Shown: positions 29,689 through 41,395 of the stretch, one piece after another
Layout: the number at the start of each line of letters is the position of its first letter
How positions within the stretch are numbered: the stretch's first letter is position 1
From: Haemophilus sp. C1
GTDB lineage: Bacteria; Pseudomonadota; Gammaproteobacteria; Enterobacterales; Pasteurellaceae
Direction of reading: 5' to 3'
NCBI RefSeq assembly: GCF_001276515.1
Contig: NZ_LDVZ01000003.1
Span: forward strand, 1 to 64,000
Length of the DNA stretch: 64,000 nucleotides
Program-made: the position numbers and the translations under genes
The notes under the pieces: generated by a model
Databases searched by the model: none
The model's input: only the letters and a program-made list of their open reading frames with translations
Told to the model about the DNA's origin: nothing

Positions 29689-31824
29689 CTATTGTGTCGC
29701 TTGAATTGCGGTTAAGGCAATTGTGTACACAATATCATCAACTAATGCTCCACGAGATAAGTCATTGACTGGTTTGCGCATACCTTGAAGCATTGGACCG
29801 ATAGACACTAAATCTGCAGAACGTTGTACTGCTTTGTAAGTGGTGTTACCAGTATTTAAGTCAGGGAATACGAATACCGTTGCTTTACCTGCAACCGGAG
29901 AATTTGGTGCTTTAGAGCGAGCCACGTCTTCCATCACAGCTGCATCATATTGTAATGGGCCATCGATTAATAAATCAGGGCGTTTTTCTTTCGCAATACG
30001 GGTTGCTTCTTTCACTTTTTCTACATCAGCACCGCTACCAGATGTACCCGTTGAGTAAGAAATCATCGCCACTTTTGGATCAATACCAAATGCTTTTGCA
30101 GAATCCGCAGATTGAATTGCGATTTCCGCAAGTTGTTCTGCAGTTGGATCTGGGTTTACCGCGCAGTCGCCATAAACAAGCACTTGATCTGGTAATAACA
30201 TAAAGAAGATAGATGAAACAATTGAACTACCAGGTGCAGTTTTGATGATTTGCATTGGTGGGCGAATGGTGTTTGCAGTGGTGTGAACGGCTCCAGATAC
30301 CAAACCATCTACTTCATTTGCTTCTAACATCATAGTACCAAGCACTACAGTATCTTCTAATTGTTCACGTGCTGCGGTTTCGGTCATACCTTTCGCTTTA
30401 CGTAATTCAACTAAACGATCAACATAGTTTTCACGAACATCTGCTGGGTTAATGATTGTAATGCCTTTACCTAATTTAACACCTTGTACTTCTGCAACAC
30501 GTTGAACTGATGCTGGATCTGCTAAAAGTACACATTCCGCAATGCCACGTTCTGCACAAAGTACGGCTGCTTTGATTGTACGAGGTTCATCGCCTTCAGG
30601 AAGCACAATACGTTTTTTCGCCGCACGAGCAAGTTCAGTTAATTGGAAACGGAATGCAGGTGGGGATAAACGAGGTAAACGGCTGGAATCTGCAACTAAA
30701 TTATTGATAAAGTCAGCATTAAAGTGTTGGCTAATGTATTGTTTAATATTTTCAATACGTTCTTTGTCATCAACGGGCACTTCAAGATTAAAGCTTTGTA
30801 AATTTAATGCTGTTTGCCAGGTGTTACCTTCAATACGGAAGATTGGCAATTTTGCTTTTTCAAAAGCTGGTTGGCAAAGTTTATTGATTTGAGCATCAAT
30901 TTTGTAACCACCAGTTAATAAGAGACCGCCGATTTCAATACCATTTGACGCTGCGAGAGCGGCTGCCACAAGTACATCTGGACGATCCGCTGAAGCGACT
31001 AATAAGCTGCCTGCACGGAAATGCTCAACCATATTTGGCAAACTTCTTGCACAGAAAGTGATACCACGGATACGACGGTTAATATCTCCTTCAGTGATAA
31101 TTGATGCACCTAAGTATTTCACTAAATCGATAGCACGTGTTGCGATTAAATCTGCAGACCAAGGCACGCAAGCTAATAATTTGATTGAGCTATTTGCAAA
31201 TAATTTGCTCACTTCTGCTTCACAAGCATGGCTGTGTTGGAATGAATCAAAAATTTCAGCAAGATCAGGGCGTGTACGACCAGATTCATCAACGGGTGCA
31301 TTAAATTTGTTTACAACTACGCCTAAAAGATTCGGATTGTTTTTACCGCCAAATAAAGAGGCTGCTGCTTCTACACGATCTTTTAATTCGGTTGGAGTTT
31401 CAGTTGCAGGTGCTGCAACTAGTACGATTTCCGCATCTAATGCTTGTGCGATTTCATAGTTGATGCTATTTGCGTAACCATGTTTTCTTGTTGGAATTAA
31501 ACCTTCAACCACAACGATATCGTTGTTTTTAGTTAATTGTTGGTGATTTGCCACAATTTTTTCTAACAACACATCTGATTGATTTTGACCGATTAATGAT
31601 TCCGCAACGCTTAACATAAACGGTTCAGAAGTTTCAAGGTTAGTGCTGGTACGAATGATAGAGGTTGTACGATCCAGTTTATCTTCACCTGTGCTTGGTT
31701 GAGAAACAGGTTTCATAAAAGCAACTTTTGCGCCTTTTTGTTCAAGAGAATGGATTAATCCCAGACTAATGCTAGTTAAACCCACGCCTGTGCTTACAGG
31801 GATAAGGATAATCGTGCGAGACAT
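29689..31824 (-). CDS. pta: Phosphate acetyltransferase
   Basis: Converts acetyl-CoA and phosphate to acetyl phosphate in acetate overflow metabolism. The 711-residue length is the long three-domain form: an N-terminal P-loop-like domain (1-220, opening [20 protein letters not shown]), a central DRTGG domain (about 225-340) and the C-terminal catalytic PTA_PTB domain (from about 385, [20 protein letters not shown]). It lies 68 bases after ackA, separated by an intrinsic-terminator-like hairpin, so it is likely expressed by read-through plus or minus its own promoter. Confidence 0.97.
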   Translation of the reverse strand: MSRTIILIPVSTGVGLTSISLGLIHSLEQKGAKVAFMKPVSQPSTGEDKLDRTTSIIRTSTNLETSEPFMLSVAESLIGQNQSDVLLEKIVANHQQLTKNNDIVVVEGLIPTRKHGYANSINYEIAQALDAEIVLVAAPATETPTELKDRVEAAASLFGGKNNPNLLGVVVNKFNAPVDESGRTRPDLAEIFDSFQHSHACEAEVSKLFANSSIKLLACVPWSADLIATRAIDLVKYLGASIITEGDINRRIRGITFCARSLPNMVEHFRAGSLLVASADRPDVLVAAALAASNGIEIGGLLLTGGYKIDAQINKLCQPAFEKAKLPIFRIEGNTWQTALNLQSFNLEVPVDDKERIENIKQYISQHFNADFINNLVADSSRLPRLSPPAFRFQLTELARAAKKRIVLPEGDEPRTIKAAVLCAERGIAECVLLADPASVQRVAEVQGVKLGKGITIINPADVRENYVDRLVELRKAKGMTETAAREQLEDTVVLGTMMLEANEVDGLVSGAVHTTANTIRPPMQIIKTAPGSSIVSSIFFMLLPDQVLVYGDCAVNPDPTAEQLAEIAIQSADSAKAFGIDPKVAMISYSTGTSGSGADVEKVKEATRIAKEKRPDLLIDGPLQYDAAVMEDVARSKAPNSPVAGKATVFVFPDLNTGNTTYKAVQRSADLVSIGPMLQGMRKPVNDLSRGALVDDIVYTIALTAIQATQ

Positions 31825-31853
31825 AGTTAAACCTTAATGTGTATATGTTATAA

Positions 31854-31880
31854 ATAAAAACTGCCGAAAAATTCGGCAGC
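31854..31880 (-). terminator. Terminator or attenuator between ackA and pta
   Basis: On the minus strand GCTGCCGAA and TTCGGCAG form an 8-bp stem followed by TTTTTATTT. It lies between two co-directional genes of one pathway. Confidence 0.85.
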
Positions 31881-31891
31881 TTGTTGTTAAA

Positions 31892-33097
31892 TTAGAAACA
31901 AAGTTTTGCGGTATCTTGTGCGATAACTAATTCTTCGTTAGTTGGAAGAACAATCGCTTTAAATGCGGAATCATCAGTAGTGATTACGCCATCTTTACCG
32001 AAACGTGCCGCAAGATTGCGTTCGTTATCCACTTTAATACCAAATAATTTTAAGTGATTTAATGCTAATTCACGAACGTGTGCTGAGTTCTCACCAATAC
32101 CACCAGTGAAAGCAATCGCATCTAAGTGATCATCACCTAATACAGCCATATAAGCACCGATATACTTCGCTAAACGATAGCTATATACATCTAAAGCGCG
32201 TTTTGCTTCTGGTTTAGATGCATCATCGTAATTATCTTCAGCATAACGGCAGTCGCTCGTTACTTCAGTTAAACCTAAAAGACCAGATTTTTTCACTAAA
32301 GTCTCTTCGATTTGTTCCATAGACATACCTAAAGTTTTGTATAGGTAGAATACGATTGCAGGGTCGATATCACCACAACGAGTACCCATGACTAAACCTT
32401 CTAACGGAGTTAAGCCCATTGATGTATCGATACATTTACCATTACGCACAACAGAAACAGAACCACCGTTACCTAAGTGACAAATAATAGTATTGACTTG
32501 ATCTGCAGGTTTACCGACATATTCAGCGACTTCACGAGAAACGAAGTAGTGGCTAGTACCGTGTGCACCGTAGCGACGAACGCCATGTTCTTTATATAAA
32601 GAGTATGGAAGGGCATAAAGGAATGCTTCTTCAGGCATGGTTTGGTGGAATGCCGTATCAAAAACTACCACGTTTTTATCTTTTAAGTGCGGGAATGCGT
32701 TGAATGCTTCGCGAATACCGATTAAGTGCGCTGGATTGTGAAGTGGCGCAAATTGTGCAGCATCTTCAATACCTTTAACGACTTCATCAGTTACGATAAC
32801 AGATTGGGTGTATTTTTCACCACCATGTACGATACGGTGACCAATTGCCGCGATAGAGTTTTTAAGCTCATCTGTCATGATATTAGACGTGATAAAGTTA
32901 AGTGCTTCAGTATGAGCTGCACCTGCGCCTAAATCTGCGTTACCTTTCTCACCATTGAGTTTCCATTTGATACGAGCTTCTGGTAAGAAAAATGCTTCCG
33001 CTAAGCCAGATAATTTTTCTTCACCTGTTGCAGGATCAAGAATTGCAAATTTTAATGAAGAACTACCACAGTTAAGGATAAGAACAAGTTTTGACAT
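31892..33097 (-). CDS. ackA: Acetate kinase
   Basis: Phosphorylates ADP from acetyl phosphate, yielding acetate and ATP. The start is ATG 33097 ([20 protein letters not shown]), with an AGGG stretch upstream, giving 401 residues, the usual length. The frame is open further upstream but without a family match. Acetokinase signatures are visible: [32 protein letters not shown] and [19 protein letters not shown]. With pta it forms the acetate switch pathway. Confidence 0.97.
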   Translation of the reverse strand: MSKLVLILNCGSSSLKFAILDPATGEEKLSGLAEAFFLPEARIKWKLNGEKGNADLGAGAAHTEALNFITSNIMTDELKNSIAAIGHRIVHGGEKYTQSVIVTDEVVKGIEDAAQFAPLHNPAHLIGIREAFNAFPHLKDKNVVVFDTAFHQTMPEEAFLYALPYSLYKEHGVRRYGAHGTSHYFVSREVAEYVGKPADQVNTIICHLGNGGSVSVVRNGKCIDTSMGLTPLEGLVMGTRCGDIDPAIVFYLYKTLGMSMEQIEETLVKKSGLLGLTEVTSDCRYAEDNYDDASKPEAKRALDVYSYRLAKYIGAYMAVLGDDHLDAIAFTGGIGENSAHVRELALNHLKLFGIKVDNERNLAARFGKDGVITTDDSAFKAIVLPTNEELVIAQDTAKLCF

Positions 33098-33317
33098 GGG
33101 AACCCTATATTTGATTAAAGTTAATGGAAATCCACCTTGTAGATGGACTGTAAAAATCTGGCATAGGATACACCTTTTGACAAACAAAATAAATTCATCC
33201 CCGCATAAAAAGATAACGATTTATGGAACTTTTTGAAAAATTAAACTTTTTCAGCAAGGTGACAATTTCAGGCAAACTGGGGTATGATAAGTGCGGTTGT
33301 TTTTTAAAGGTGTTTTT

Positions 33318-33761
33318 ATGGCGTTTTTTTCCATTTTTAAACAGGGACAAATTTATCTTAATACTTGGCCACTGGAGGCGAAGTTAGGGATTATTTTCCC
33401 TGAAAACCGTATTATGAAAGCCACGAGTTTTGCACAAAAATTTATGCCTTTTGTTGCTGTGTTTGCAGTGGTGTGGCAACAGATTTATGCAAAAAATGAT
33501 TTGATGGCCTTTTCTATTGCAATTTTGACCGCACTTTTTGCTTTGCTTATTCCTTTTCAAGGTCTTTATTGGCTTGGTAAGCGTGCCAATACGCCGTTAG
33601 AAAATCAAAGTGCGGTATGGTTTTATGATATTTGCGAACGCTTAAAACAACGACATGAACCCTTGCCTTTTGTGCAAGATCAACCGACATACCAACATTT
33701 AGCAGAAGTCTTAAAGAAAGCTCAAAGCAAATTTGAACGTGCTTTTTGGCAGGAAATTTAG
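33318..33761 (+). CDS. yfbV: YfbV family (UPF0208) membrane protein
   Basis: A 147-residue inner-membrane protein starting at ATG 33318 (AAAGG upstream). Two hydrophobic segments (about 38-57 and 62-82) are followed by a soluble, charged C-terminal domain. [20 protein letters not shown] and [14 protein letters not shown] are characteristic of UPF0208. In E. coli YfbV also neighbours ackA-pta and has been linked to chromosome Ter-region organisation. The same neighbourhood is kept here, divergent from ackA. Confidence 0.88.
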   Translation: MAFFSIFKQGQIYLNTWPLEAKLGIIFPENRIMKATSFAQKFMPFVAVFAVVWQQIYAKNDLMAFSIAILTALFALLIPFQGLYWLGKRANTPLENQSAVWFYDICERLKQRHEPLPFVQDQPTYQHLAEVLKKAQSKFERAFWQEI

Positions 33762-33764
33762 TTT

Positions 33765-33780
33765 ACGCAAACGTTTTCTT
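33765..33780. promoter_or_regulatory. PurR box upstream of cvpA-purF
   Basis: ACGCAAACGTTTTCTT matches the PurR consensus ACGCAAACGTTTGCNT at nearly all positions. It lies 68 bases upstream of cvpA, as in E. coli, so purine repression of cvpA-purF is very likely. Confidence 0.85.
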
Positions 33781-33806
33781 TTGGGCTGTATTTTTGTAGA
33801 ATACCT

Positions 33807-33830
33807 CGGTCGTTTTAAACGACCGTTTTT
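33807..33830 (+). terminator. Perfect hairpin with T-run before cvpA
   Basis: CGGTCGTTTTAAACGACCG is a perfect palindrome followed by TTTTT. It may end yfbV transcription or act as a leader attenuator of cvpA-purF, since it lies downstream of the PurR box. Confidence 0.75.
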
Positions 33831-33847
33831 CATTGAGAGATTTTTTA

Positions 33848-34339
33848 ATGATCGATTACATTATTATTGGCATTATCGCTTTTTCCATTCTTGTCAGTTT
33901 ATTACGCGGTTTTGTGCGCGAAGTGCTTTCACTCGGTAGCTGGGTTGTGGCATTTATTGTAGCAAGCCAGTTCTATCCTTATCTTGCCGCTTATCTTACG
34001 CAAATTGAATCAATGTATATTCGTAATGGAACCGCAATCGGGATTTTATTTGTACTGACTTTAATCGTGGGCGCCATAGTAAATTATGTGATTAGTCAAT
34101 TAGTAGATAAGACGGGTTTAAGTGGCACAGATCGTGTGTTAGGTGCGGCTTTTGGTTTAGTGCGCGGTGCGCTGATTGTGGCTGCGTTGTTATTTTTTAT
34201 GGATACTTTTACCAATTTTGAACAAACTGATTGGTGGAAAGAATCACAATTAATACCGCACTTTGGTTTTATTATTGAATGGTTCTTTCAACAACTTCAG
34301 GCGAGTTCAAGTTTTTTAACTCCAACGCTTAATCAATAA
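33848..34339 (+). CDS. cvpA: Colicin V production protein CvpA
   Basis: A 163-residue inner-membrane protein with four hydrophobic segments, starting at ATG 33848 ([20 protein letters not shown], then [19 protein letters not shown], the CvpA signature). In E. coli it is co-transcribed with purF and needed for colicin V export; its normal role concerns the envelope. purF starts ten bases after the stop, and a PurR box controls both. Confidence 0.93.
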   Translation: MIDYIIIGIIAFSILVSLLRGFVREVLSLGSWVVAFIVASQFYPYLAAYLTQIESMYIRNGTAIGILFVLTLIVGAIVNYVISQLVDKTGLSGTDRVLGAAFGLVRGALIVAALLFFMDTFTNFEQTDWWKESQLIPHFGFIIEWFFQQLQASSSFLTPTLNQ

Positions 34340-34349
34340 GGAACACAAA

Positions 34350-35867
34350 ATGTGTGGTATTGTCGGTATTGTTAGCCAAAGTCCGGTTAATGAATCTATT
34401 TATGCAGCATTAACTCTTTTGCAACATCGTGGGCAAGATGCTGCGGGCATAGTGACGGTTGATGATGAAAACCGTTTTCGCTTACGTAAAGCTAATGGTT
34501 TAGTGAGTGATGTGTTCCATCAAGAGCATATGCTACGGTTGCAAGGAAATGCTGGATTAGGGCATGTTCGCTATCCTACAGCGGGGAGTTCTAGCGTCTC
34601 AGAGGCGCAGCCTTTTTATGTGAATTCTCCCTATGGTGTCACTTTGGTGCATAACGGCAACTTAACTAACTCAGTCGAGTTAAAAGAAAAAGTCTTTAAA
34701 ACAGCTCGCCGCCATGTTAACACGAATTCAGATTCCGAACTTCTTCTTAATATTCTCGCCAACCATCTCGATCATATTTCTCAAGCTCACCTTGACCCAC
34801 AAGATATTTTCTATGCCATTCGTAAAACTCATAACGATGTTCGTGGTGCTTATGCTTGTTTAGCGATGATTATTGGGCATGGCATGGTTGCGTTTCGTGA
34901 TCCTTTTGGTATTCGTCCCTTGGTGTTGGGTAAACGCGAAGAAAATGGCAAAACTGAGTATATGTTTGCCTCTGAAACAGTTGCTTTAGATATTGTGGGT
35001 TTTGACTTTGTTCGTGATATTGCCCCAGGTGAAGCCGTTTATGTGACGTTTGATGGTGAGCTTTATTCGCAACAATGCGCCGAAAGTGCGGTGCTAAATC
35101 CTTGTATTTTTGAGTATGTTTATTTTGCACGCCCAGATTCAACGATTGATGGCGTCTCTGTTTATGCTGCGCGTGTTCACATGGGCGAAAAACTCGGACA
35201 AAAAATTGCAAAAGAATGGGCGGATGAAATTGATAATATTGATGTGGTGATTCCCGTTCCTGAAACCTCCACAGATATTGCGTTACAAATAGCTCATGTA
35301 CTAGGGAAACCTTATCGCCAAGGATTTGTGAAAAATCGCTATGTTGGCCGTACCTTTATTATGCCAGGACAAGCACAGCGTATTAGTTCTGTTCGCCGCA
35401 AATTGAATACCATTAAAGCTGAATTTAAAGATAAAAACGTCTTATTGGTGGACGATTCTATCGTTCGCGGTACAACCTCTGAGCAAATTGTTGAAATGGC
35501 TCGCTCAGCTGGCGCGAAGAAAATTTACTTCGCCTCTGCAGCTCCAGAAATTCGTTATCCGAATGTATATGGTATTGATATGCCGAGTCGCGATGAGCTG
35601 ATCGCTTACGGTCGAGATGTTGATGAAATTGCGCATTTGATTGGCGTAGATAAACTAATTTTCCAAGATCTGACCGCACTTACTGAATCTGTTCAATTAG
35701 AAAATCCAGCCATTCAAGGATTTGATTGTTCAGTGTTCACAGGCGAATATATTACAGGCGACATCACGCCAGAATATTTAGAGAAAATCGCAAGTCAACG
35801 GAACGATAGTGCAAAGAAAAAACGTGAAAAACAAGCATCTAATCTTGAAATTTATAATGAACAATAA
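34350..35867 (+). CDS. purF: Amidophosphoribosyltransferase
   Basis: First committed enzyme of purine synthesis: PRPP plus glutamine gives phosphoribosylamine. The 505-residue protein opens [10 protein letters not shown]; Cys2 becomes the N-terminal nucleophile of the Ntn glutaminase domain after Met removal. The C-terminal phosphoribosyltransferase domain carries the PRPP motif [20 protein letters not shown]. It is the second gene of cvpA-purF, under the PurR box, and ends before a terminator. Confidence 0.98.
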   Translation: MCGIVGIVSQSPVNESIYAALTLLQHRGQDAAGIVTVDDENRFRLRKANGLVSDVFHQEHMLRLQGNAGLGHVRYPTAGSSSVSEAQPFYVNSPYGVTLVHNGNLTNSVELKEKVFKTARRHVNTNSDSELLLNILANHLDHISQAHLDPQDIFYAIRKTHNDVRGAYACLAMIIGHGMVAFRDPFGIRPLVLGKREENGKTEYMFASETVALDIVGFDFVRDIAPGEAVYVTFDGELYSQQCAESAVLNPCIFEYVYFARPDSTIDGVSVYAARVHMGEKLGQKIAKEWADEIDNIDVVIPVPETSTDIALQIAHVLGKPYRQGFVKNRYVGRTFIMPGQAQRISSVRRKLNTIKAEFKDKNVLLVDDSIVRGTTSEQIVEMARSAGAKKIYFASAAPEIRYPNVYGIDMPSRDELIAYGRDVDEIAHLIGVDKLIFQDLTALTESVQLENPAIQGFDCSVFTGEYITGDITPEYLEKIASQRNDSAKKKREKQASNLEIYNEQ

Positions 35868-35896
35868 ATTGCGATAAGGCGAGATATTTAATCTGA

Positions 35897-35937
35897 TAAA
35901 AAATCACCGCATTAAAAAAGTGCGGTGATTTTTTATT
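35897..35937. terminator. Uptake-sequence terminator between purF and yfcH
   Basis: AAAAATCACCGCA and TGCGGTGATTTTTT form a strong stem with flanking A/T runs between convergent genes. Confidence 0.9.
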
Positions 35938-36823
35938 TATTTTTTAGAATCTCTTCCAGATAGTTTTCGCAATCAGAATATTGAAATTGGAATCCTGCGT
36001 TGAGTAATTTTTCAGGCACAACATTTTGGCTTTCTAGTAATAGATTTGCTCGTTCGCCAAGAATGAAATGTAATATCCATTTTGGAATGCTTGCAAAGGC
36101 AGGGCGCTTTAATATTCGAGCCAAAGTGCGGTTAAATTTATGTTGTTTTATGGGATTCGGGGCGGTGAAGTTAAATGAGCCTTGGCACTTTGAATGATCG
36201 AGTAAAAATAAAATGCCATTGACCATATCTTCCAAAGCAATCCAGGGAAAATATTGCTCCCCATTGCCCAGTTTGCCGCCAAGTCCCCATTTGTATAAAG
36301 GCAACATTTGAGCAAGTGCGCCTCCTTTTTTAGAAAAGACCATGCCTGTTCGAATCAAACAAACTCTTGCATCAGCTTGTCGCGCAATATTTTCCCAATC
36401 TTGGCATAATTGTGCGGTGAAAGTTTTTGCGGTTTTGCTTGTTTCGGTAATTTTTTGTTCGTCTTGATCGCCGTAAATCCCAGTCGCTGAACCTGAAATA
36501 AAAATAGGGTGTTGCTGATATTGATTAATGAATTTAACCAGTTGGCTAGTGAGGCTTAAACGACTTTCTCGTAAAATAGATTTCTGGTTTTTCGACCAAG
36601 CTTTATGAAAAATCGGCTCACCAGCAAGATTGATGATGGCATCAAACTGTTCTTGTAAATTGAGTTCTGAAAGTGCGGTAATAAATTTGATGTTTTTTTG
36701 CTTTGAGATAGTGTGCGGTGTACTTGAGCGCGTTAAGATCGTCACTTGTTCATTGCGTAAGCAGAGTTGTTCGACAAGTGCTTTGCCGATAAGTCCTGTT
36801 CCTCCCGTTAATAGAATATTCAT
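35933..36823 (-). CDS. yfcH: TIGR01777/YfcH-type NAD(P)-dependent epimerase
   Basis: A 296-residue atypical short-chain dehydrogenase (SDR39U1 type). The N-terminal nucleotide-binding motif is [14 protein letters not shown], the active-site region is [11 protein letters not shown], and a DUF1731-like C-terminal segment is present. Substrate unknown. Its ATG overlaps the end of argR by one base, so the two genes are translationally coupled, an arrangement I infer to be conserved in Haemophilus. Confidence 0.88.
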   Translation of the reverse strand: MNILLTGGTGLIGKALVEQLCLRNEQVTILTRSSTPHTISKQKNIKFITALSELNLQEQFDAIINLAGEPIFHKAWSKNQKSILRESRLSLTSQLVKFINQYQQHPIFISGSATGIYGDQDEQKITETSKTAKTFTAQLCQDWENIARQADARVCLIRTGMVFSKKGGALAQMLPLYKWGLGGKLGNGEQYFPWIALEDMVNGILFLLDHSKCQGSFNFTAPNPIKQHKFNRTLARILKRPAFASIPKWILHFILGERANLLLESQNVVPEKLLNAGFQFQYSDCENYLEEILKNK

Positions 36824-37278
36824 TACAATGCGTTTTCAAATAAACGTTGGATATTTTGCAATAATTCGTCGATAGGTTTATCGTTTGTGGGCGTGACAAA
36901 AATAGTATCATCGCCTGCGATAGTACCTAAAATGCCTTCTGATTTTCCAATGGAATCAAGTAATCGTGCAATTAATTGAGCAGCACCGGGCGTCGTTTTT
37001 ATTACGATTAACATCGCATTGTGATCAACATCTAATACAAGATTTTTTAATGGGCTACTGGTATTCGGAACACTCAATTCACCTGGTAAGCAATAGACCA
37101 TTTCCATTTTGGTATTACGGGTGCGAACAGCACCAAATTTGGTGAGCATTCTTGATATTTTTGATTGATTAATGCCTGTAAAGCCTTGTTTTTTTAAGGC
37201 ATCGACAATCTCACTTTGAGAACCAAAGCGTTCTTGATTGAGTAATTCTTTAAAAGCGCGAGTTAAATTGTCAGTCAT
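36823..37278 (-). CDS. argR: Arginine repressor
   Basis: Hexameric arginine-dependent repressor. The 151-residue protein has an N-terminal winged helix (1-75; [20 protein letters not shown]) and a C-terminal oligomerisation and arginine-binding domain with [13 protein letters not shown] near residue 120. It is divergent from mdh, as in E. coli. ArgR-box-like sequences in the shared gap suggest autoregulation. Confidence 0.95.
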   Translation of the reverse strand: MTDNLTRAFKELLNQERFGSQSEIVDALKKQGFTGINQSKISRMLTKFGAVRTRNTKMEMVYCLPGELSVPNTSSPLKNLVLDVDHNAMLIVIKTTPGAAQLIARLLDSIGKSEGILGTIAGDDTIFVTPTNDKPIDELLQNIQRLFENAL

Positions 37279-37302
37279 CTTTATTTTTCAATAGTCAAAA
37301 AT

Positions 37303-37329
37303 TTGCATAAGAATTGCATAAAAATTCAT
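37303..37329. promoter_or_regulatory. ArgR-box-like sequences upstream of argR
   Basis: TTGCATAAAAATTCAT (37314-37329) resembles the ARG box TNTGAATWWWWATTCANW, and an adjacent TTTGCATAAGAATTGCA gives a second weaker copy, 25 bases upstream of argR. Tandem boxes are usual for ArgR. Confidence 0.55.
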
Positions 37330-37385
37330 TTTCATCAACTTGAATGTGAATAAAAGCAAAGAGAAGGAAAAAATTACCTCAGAAA

Positions 37386-37401
37386 TGTGAACTAGATCAT
37401 A
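37386..37401. promoter_or_regulatory. Candidate CRP site upstream of mdh
   Basis: TGTGA-N6-TCATA matches the CRP consensus at 9 of 10 positions, 85 bases before the mdh start. Catabolite control of mdh is known in E. coli. Confidence 0.5.
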
Positions 37402-37485
37402 GAATGATATTTCTCTGTTTGTAATTGTGAGATGAAAATTTTAAAATCAGGTCATCTTAAATTAACTAACACATAAGGAGTATTT

Positions 37486-38421
37486 ATGAAAGTTGCAGTA
37501 TTAGGCGCCGCAGGCGGTATTGGTCAAGCATTAGCGTTATTACTAAAACTTCAGTTGCCTGCTGGTTCAGATTTAGCATTATATGATATTGCCCCTGTTA
37601 CCCCAGGTGTTGCAGTGGATGTGAGCCATATTCCAACTGCAGTGAATGTGAAAGGTTTTTCTGGTGAAGATCCAACTCCTGCACTTGAAGGTGCGGATGT
37701 TGTATTAATTTCTGCTGGTGTTGCGCGTAAACCTGGTATGGATCGTTCAGATTTATTCAATATTAATGCAGGCATTGTTCGTGGTTTAATTGAAAAAGTC
37801 GCGGTCACTTGCCCGAAAGCTTGTGTTGGTATCATCACTAACCCAGTAAATACTACCGTTGCGATTGCGGCCGAAGTATTGAAAAAAGCAGGTGTTTACG
37901 ACAAACGTAAATTATTTGGTGTAACAACTTTAGACGTGTTACGTTCTGAAACCTTTGTGGCTGAATTAAAAGGTTTAAATGTTTCTCGTACAAGCGTTCC
38001 TGTTATTGGTGGTCACTCAGGTGTGACTATTCTTCCATTACTTTCTCAAGTTCAATATGCTAAATGGAATGAAGATGAAATCGAACCATTAACAAAACGT
38101 ATCCAAAATGCAGGTACAGAAGTGGTCAATGCAAAAGCGGGTGGTGGTTCTGCAACGCTTTCAATGGCGCAAGCTGCAGCACGTTTTGCTCGTTCTTTAG
38201 TGAAAGGATTAAGTGGCGAGACAGTTGTTGAATGTACTTATGTTGAAGGTGATGGTAAATATGCTCGTTTCTTCTCTCAACCAGTTCGTTTAGGCAAAGA
38301 AGGTGTAGAAGAAATTTTACCAATTGGCCCATTAAGCAATTTTGAACAACAAGCTTTAGAAAATATGTTGCCAACTTTACGTGCAGATATTGAATTAGGC
38401 GAAAAATTTATTAATGGTTAA
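37486..38421 (+). CDS. mdh: Malate dehydrogenase
   Basis: NAD-dependent interconversion of malate and oxaloacetate. The 311-residue protein has the N-terminal Rossmann motif [19 protein letters not shown], the [18 protein letters not shown] stretch and the catalytic histidine in [19 protein letters not shown] precedes ATG 37486. In Haemophilus it supports the reductive branch to fumarate and succinate. It is a single-gene unit with a terminator at its end. Confidence 0.98.
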   Translation: MKVAVLGAAGGIGQALALLLKLQLPAGSDLALYDIAPVTPGVAVDVSHIPTAVNVKGFSGEDPTPALEGADVVLISAGVARKPGMDRSDLFNINAGIVRGLIEKVAVTCPKACVGIITNPVNTTVAIAAEVLKKAGVYDKRKLFGVTTLDVLRSETFVAELKGLNVSRTSVPVIGGHSGVTILPLLSQVQYAKWNEDEIEPLTKRIQNAGTEVVNAKAGGGSATLSMAQAAARFARSLVKGLSGETVVECTYVEGDGKYARFFSQPVRLGKEGVEEILPIGPLSNFEQQALENMLPTLRADIELGEKFING

Positions 38422-38470
38422 TCGTTAAACAATAAGAAGGGAATATAAAATTCTCTTTTTATTAAAATAA

Positions 38471-38500
38471 AAAAGCCACCAAATGGTGGCTTTTGTTTGT
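38471..38500. terminator. Bidirectional terminator between mdh and lysS
   Basis: AAAAGCCACC-AAAT-GGTGGCTTTT lies between convergent genes. Confidence 0.9.
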
Positions 38501-38507
38501 ATCTTTA

Positions 38508-40016
38508 TTATTTCTGACGCATTGCAGGGAATAAGATCACATCACGAATTGACGGTGCATTTGCATAAAGCATCGCTAAACGGTCGATACCTAAACCTTC
38601 CCCAGCTGTTGGTGGTAAGCCGTGCTCTAATGCAACAACAAAGTCTTCATCTTTAAACATCGCTTCATCATCGCCCGCTTCTTTAGCAGCGACTTGTGCA
38701 TCAAAACGTTCATTTTGGTCTTCCGCATCATTTAATTCAGAGAAACCATTACCGATTTCACGACCACCGATAAAGAGCTCAAAACGATCTGTTACATCAG
38801 GATTTTCATCATTGCGACGTGCAAGTGGAGAAATTTCCGCAGGATGAGCCATTAAGAATGTTGGTTGAATTAAGTGATGTTCAGCCACTTCTTCAAAAAT
38901 TGCATTGACAATGCTGCCTAAACCCCAAGATTTTTGTACTTCAATACCTAAGCGTTCAGCCGTGGCTTTTGCACGATCAAAGTCATATAAATCTTCTTTT
39001 ACGATACCTTTGTCTGCTCCGTATTTAATGGTTGCATCGTGTAATGTAATACGTTCGAATGGTTTACCAAAATCAAATTCGTATTCACCGTATTTAACAA
39101 TAGTAGTACCAAGAATATCAATCGCTAATTTACGAAGAAGTTCTTCGGTGTTATCCATTAAATCATGGTAATCTGCATAGGCTTGATAGTATTCAAGCAT
39201 AGTAAATTCTGGATTATGACGAACAGAAACCCCTTCATTACGGAAGTTACGGTTTAATTCAAATACTCGTTCAAAGCCACCCACTACTAGGCGTTTTAAA
39301 TAAAGTTCAGGTGCGATACGTAAATACATATCCACATCTAATGCATTGTGATGGGTCACGAAAGGACGCGCAGATGCACCGCCTGGAATTACTTGTAACA
39401 TTGGCGTTTCCACTTCCATAAAGCCTTTAGAAATGAAATATTCACGAATCCCCGCGACAACTTTAGAACGAATAATAAAAGTGCGGCGAGATTCTTCGTT
39501 AGAAATTAAATCTAAATAACGTTGGCGATAACGAACTTCTTGGTCGGTTAAACCATGGAATTTGTCTGGTAATGGGCGAAGTGCTTTAGTTAAAAGTTGA
39601 ACTTCAGTGGTTTTAACGGTTAGTTCATCGGTTTTTGTTTTAAATAAAGTGCCTTTAACGCCAACGATGTCACCTAAATCCCAAGTACCAACGTCATCTT
39701 TATAAACACCTTCAGGCAAATTATCGCGTGCAACATAAAGCTGGATTTTACCGCTCATATCTTGAATAGTGATAAAAGTTGCTTTACCCATTGCACGGCG
39801 AGTCATAATACGCCCCGCAACTTGTACTTCAACGCCTTTCTCTTTTAAGATTTCACCATCTTCTGCATCATATTGATTGTGCAAATCTCGTGCGAGCGCA
39901 TCACGACGAAATTTGTTTGGAAATGCATTACCTTTTGTACGTAATGCTGCTAATTTTTCACGACGAACGAGCATTTCGCCATTGAGATCTAATTCTTTAA
40001 CTTCTTGTTCTGACAT
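38508..40016 (-). CDS. lysS: Lysine--tRNA ligase (class II)
   Basis: Charges tRNA-Lys. The 502-residue protein has an N-terminal OB-fold anticodon-binding domain (about 60-150; [20 protein letters not shown]) and the class II catalytic core with motif 2 ([20 protein letters not shown]) and motif 3 ([20 protein letters not shown]). It lies 148 bases downstream of prfB in the same direction, the conserved prfB-lysS order, but with a palindromic repeat in between. Confidence 0.98.
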   Translation of the reverse strand: MSEQEVKELDLNGEMLVRREKLAALRTKGNAFPNKFRRDALARDLHNQYDAEDGEILKEKGVEVQVAGRIMTRRAMGKATFITIQDMSGKIQLYVARDNLPEGVYKDDVGTWDLGDIVGVKGTLFKTKTDELTVKTTEVQLLTKALRPLPDKFHGLTDQEVRYRQRYLDLISNEESRRTFIIRSKVVAGIREYFISKGFMEVETPMLQVIPGGASARPFVTHHNALDVDMYLRIAPELYLKRLVVGGFERVFELNRNFRNEGVSVRHNPEFTMLEYYQAYADYHDLMDNTEELLRKLAIDILGTTIVKYGEYEFDFGKPFERITLHDATIKYGADKGIVKEDLYDFDRAKATAERLGIEVQKSWGLGSIVNAIFEEVAEHHLIQPTFLMAHPAEISPLARRNDENPDVTDRFELFIGGREIGNGFSELNDAEDQNERFDAQVAAKEAGDDEAMFKDEDFVVALEHGLPPTAGEGLGIDRLAMLYANAPSIRDVILFPAMRQK

Positions 40017-40109
40017 GTTGTTTACCTTTTTTATAAATTAATAAGAAATTTTCATTTTCTTTGTTTACTTGGGTGGTTGCTGATGGTTGAGTAGGGCAAG
40101 TTAAATATT

Positions 40110-40157
40110 CCCCCTTCCGTCACTTCGCGCCACCTTCCCCCGCGAGCAGGGGAAGGC
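40110..40157. repeat. Intergenic palindromic element between prfB and lysS
   Basis: CCTTCCCC at 40133-40140 and GGGGAAGG at 40149-40156 form an 8-bp stem around CGCGAGCA, and a partial copy (CCCCCTTCC) precedes it at 40110. GC-rich palindromes of this kind look like dispersed REP-like elements; it directly follows the prfB stop on the minus strand. Confidence 0.6.
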
Positions 40158-40164
40158 AAAAATT

Positions 40165-41263
40165 TTATAATCCAGCTTTGAGACTCGCTTCAATAAATCG
40201 ATCTAAATCACCGTCTAATACGGCTTGCGTATTACGGTTTTCCACGCCAGTCCGCAAATCTTTAATGCGTGAATCGTCTAATACGTAAGAGCGAATTTGG
40301 CTTCCCCAACCAATGTCAGATTTATTATCTTCCATTGCTTGCTTATCCGCATTTTTCCTCTGTAATTCAAGCTCATACAATTTCGCTTTTAATTGTTTCA
40401 TCGCTTGATCTTTGTTCTTGTGCTGTGAACGGTCATTTTGACATTGCACAACTATGCCACTTGGCATATGGGTAATTCGCACCGCACTTTCAGTTTTGTT
40501 TACGTGCTGTCCACCAGCGCCCGATGCTCGATAAACATCAATACGTAAATCAGCAGGATTGATTTCAATATCAATATCGTCATCAATTTCAGGGTAGACA
40601 AATGCTGCGCTGAATGATGTGTGACGACGGTTATTGGAATCAAATGGACTTTTACGCACTAAACGATGAATCCCCGTTTCTGTTCGTAACCAACCAAAGG
40701 CATATTCACCGCTCACTTTAATCGTTGCCGATTTCAATCCAGCTACATCACCGTCAGATACTTCCATCAGTTCTGTTTTAAAACCTTTGCTTTCAGCCCA
40801 ACGGAGATACATACGGAGCAACATTTCTGTCCAATCTTGAGCTTCCGTACCGCCAGAACCAGCTTGTAAGTCCACATAGCAATCGCAAGCATCATGTTCG
40901 CCACTAAACATTCGACGGAACTCTAATTTTTCGAGTTGTTGTTCGAGTTCATCTAATTCGGCTACCGCTTCATTGAAGGTGTCTTCGTCTTCTGCTTCGA
41001 TGGCAAGCTCTAATAATCCATCAACATCTTCTAAACCTTGTTCTAAATTTTTGATGGTATTTACAACTTGTTCTAAAGATACGCGTTCTTTACCAAGCGT
41101 TTGGGCTTTATCTGGATCATTCCAAACATCTGGCTGTTCTAATTCCGCATTGACTTCTTCTAAACGCTCAACTTTGGCATCGAAGTCAAAGATACCCCCG
41201 AAGCACCGAAGTGCGGTCGGTTAAGTCGGTGATTTTATTTTTTACAGGATTGATTTCAAACAT
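40165..41263 (-). CDS. prfB: Peptide chain release factor 2, with programmed +1 frameshift
   Basis: Recognises UGA and UAA stop codons and releases the finished peptide. Translation starts at ATG 41263; codon 26 is an in-frame TGA (41188-41186). The site reads GGGGG-TAT-CTT-TGA-C, with the internal Shine-Dalgarno-like G-run and slippery CTT exactly as in E. coli, so ribosomes shift +1 and continue. The joined protein has 365 residues, the same as E. coli RF2. It carries the SPF-type codon-recognition region ([15 protein letters not shown]) and the GGQ catalytic motif ([14 protein letters not shown]). RF2 level thereby controls its own synthesis. Confidence 0.97.
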
Positions 41264-41395
41264 AATAAATTCACTGTGTGATAAAGTGTGGAATTATATG
41301 CTATTTTCTGATTTTTGGATAGTTTGACCTTGCAGAAATTAGCAATCTCTCTATAATTTCAGACTTTCTTACTCAAGCTAATTTAGGAACAAAAA

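Noticed and set aside
33098..33187. N-terminal extension of AckA by 30 residues
   Set aside because: AckA proteins begin at the [14 protein letters not shown] position; the extension has no family similarity.
40912..41263. prfB as a truncated gene or pseudogene
   Set aside because: The early TGA is the normal programmed frameshift site of release factor 2, with intact slippery and Shine-Dalgarno-like elements.
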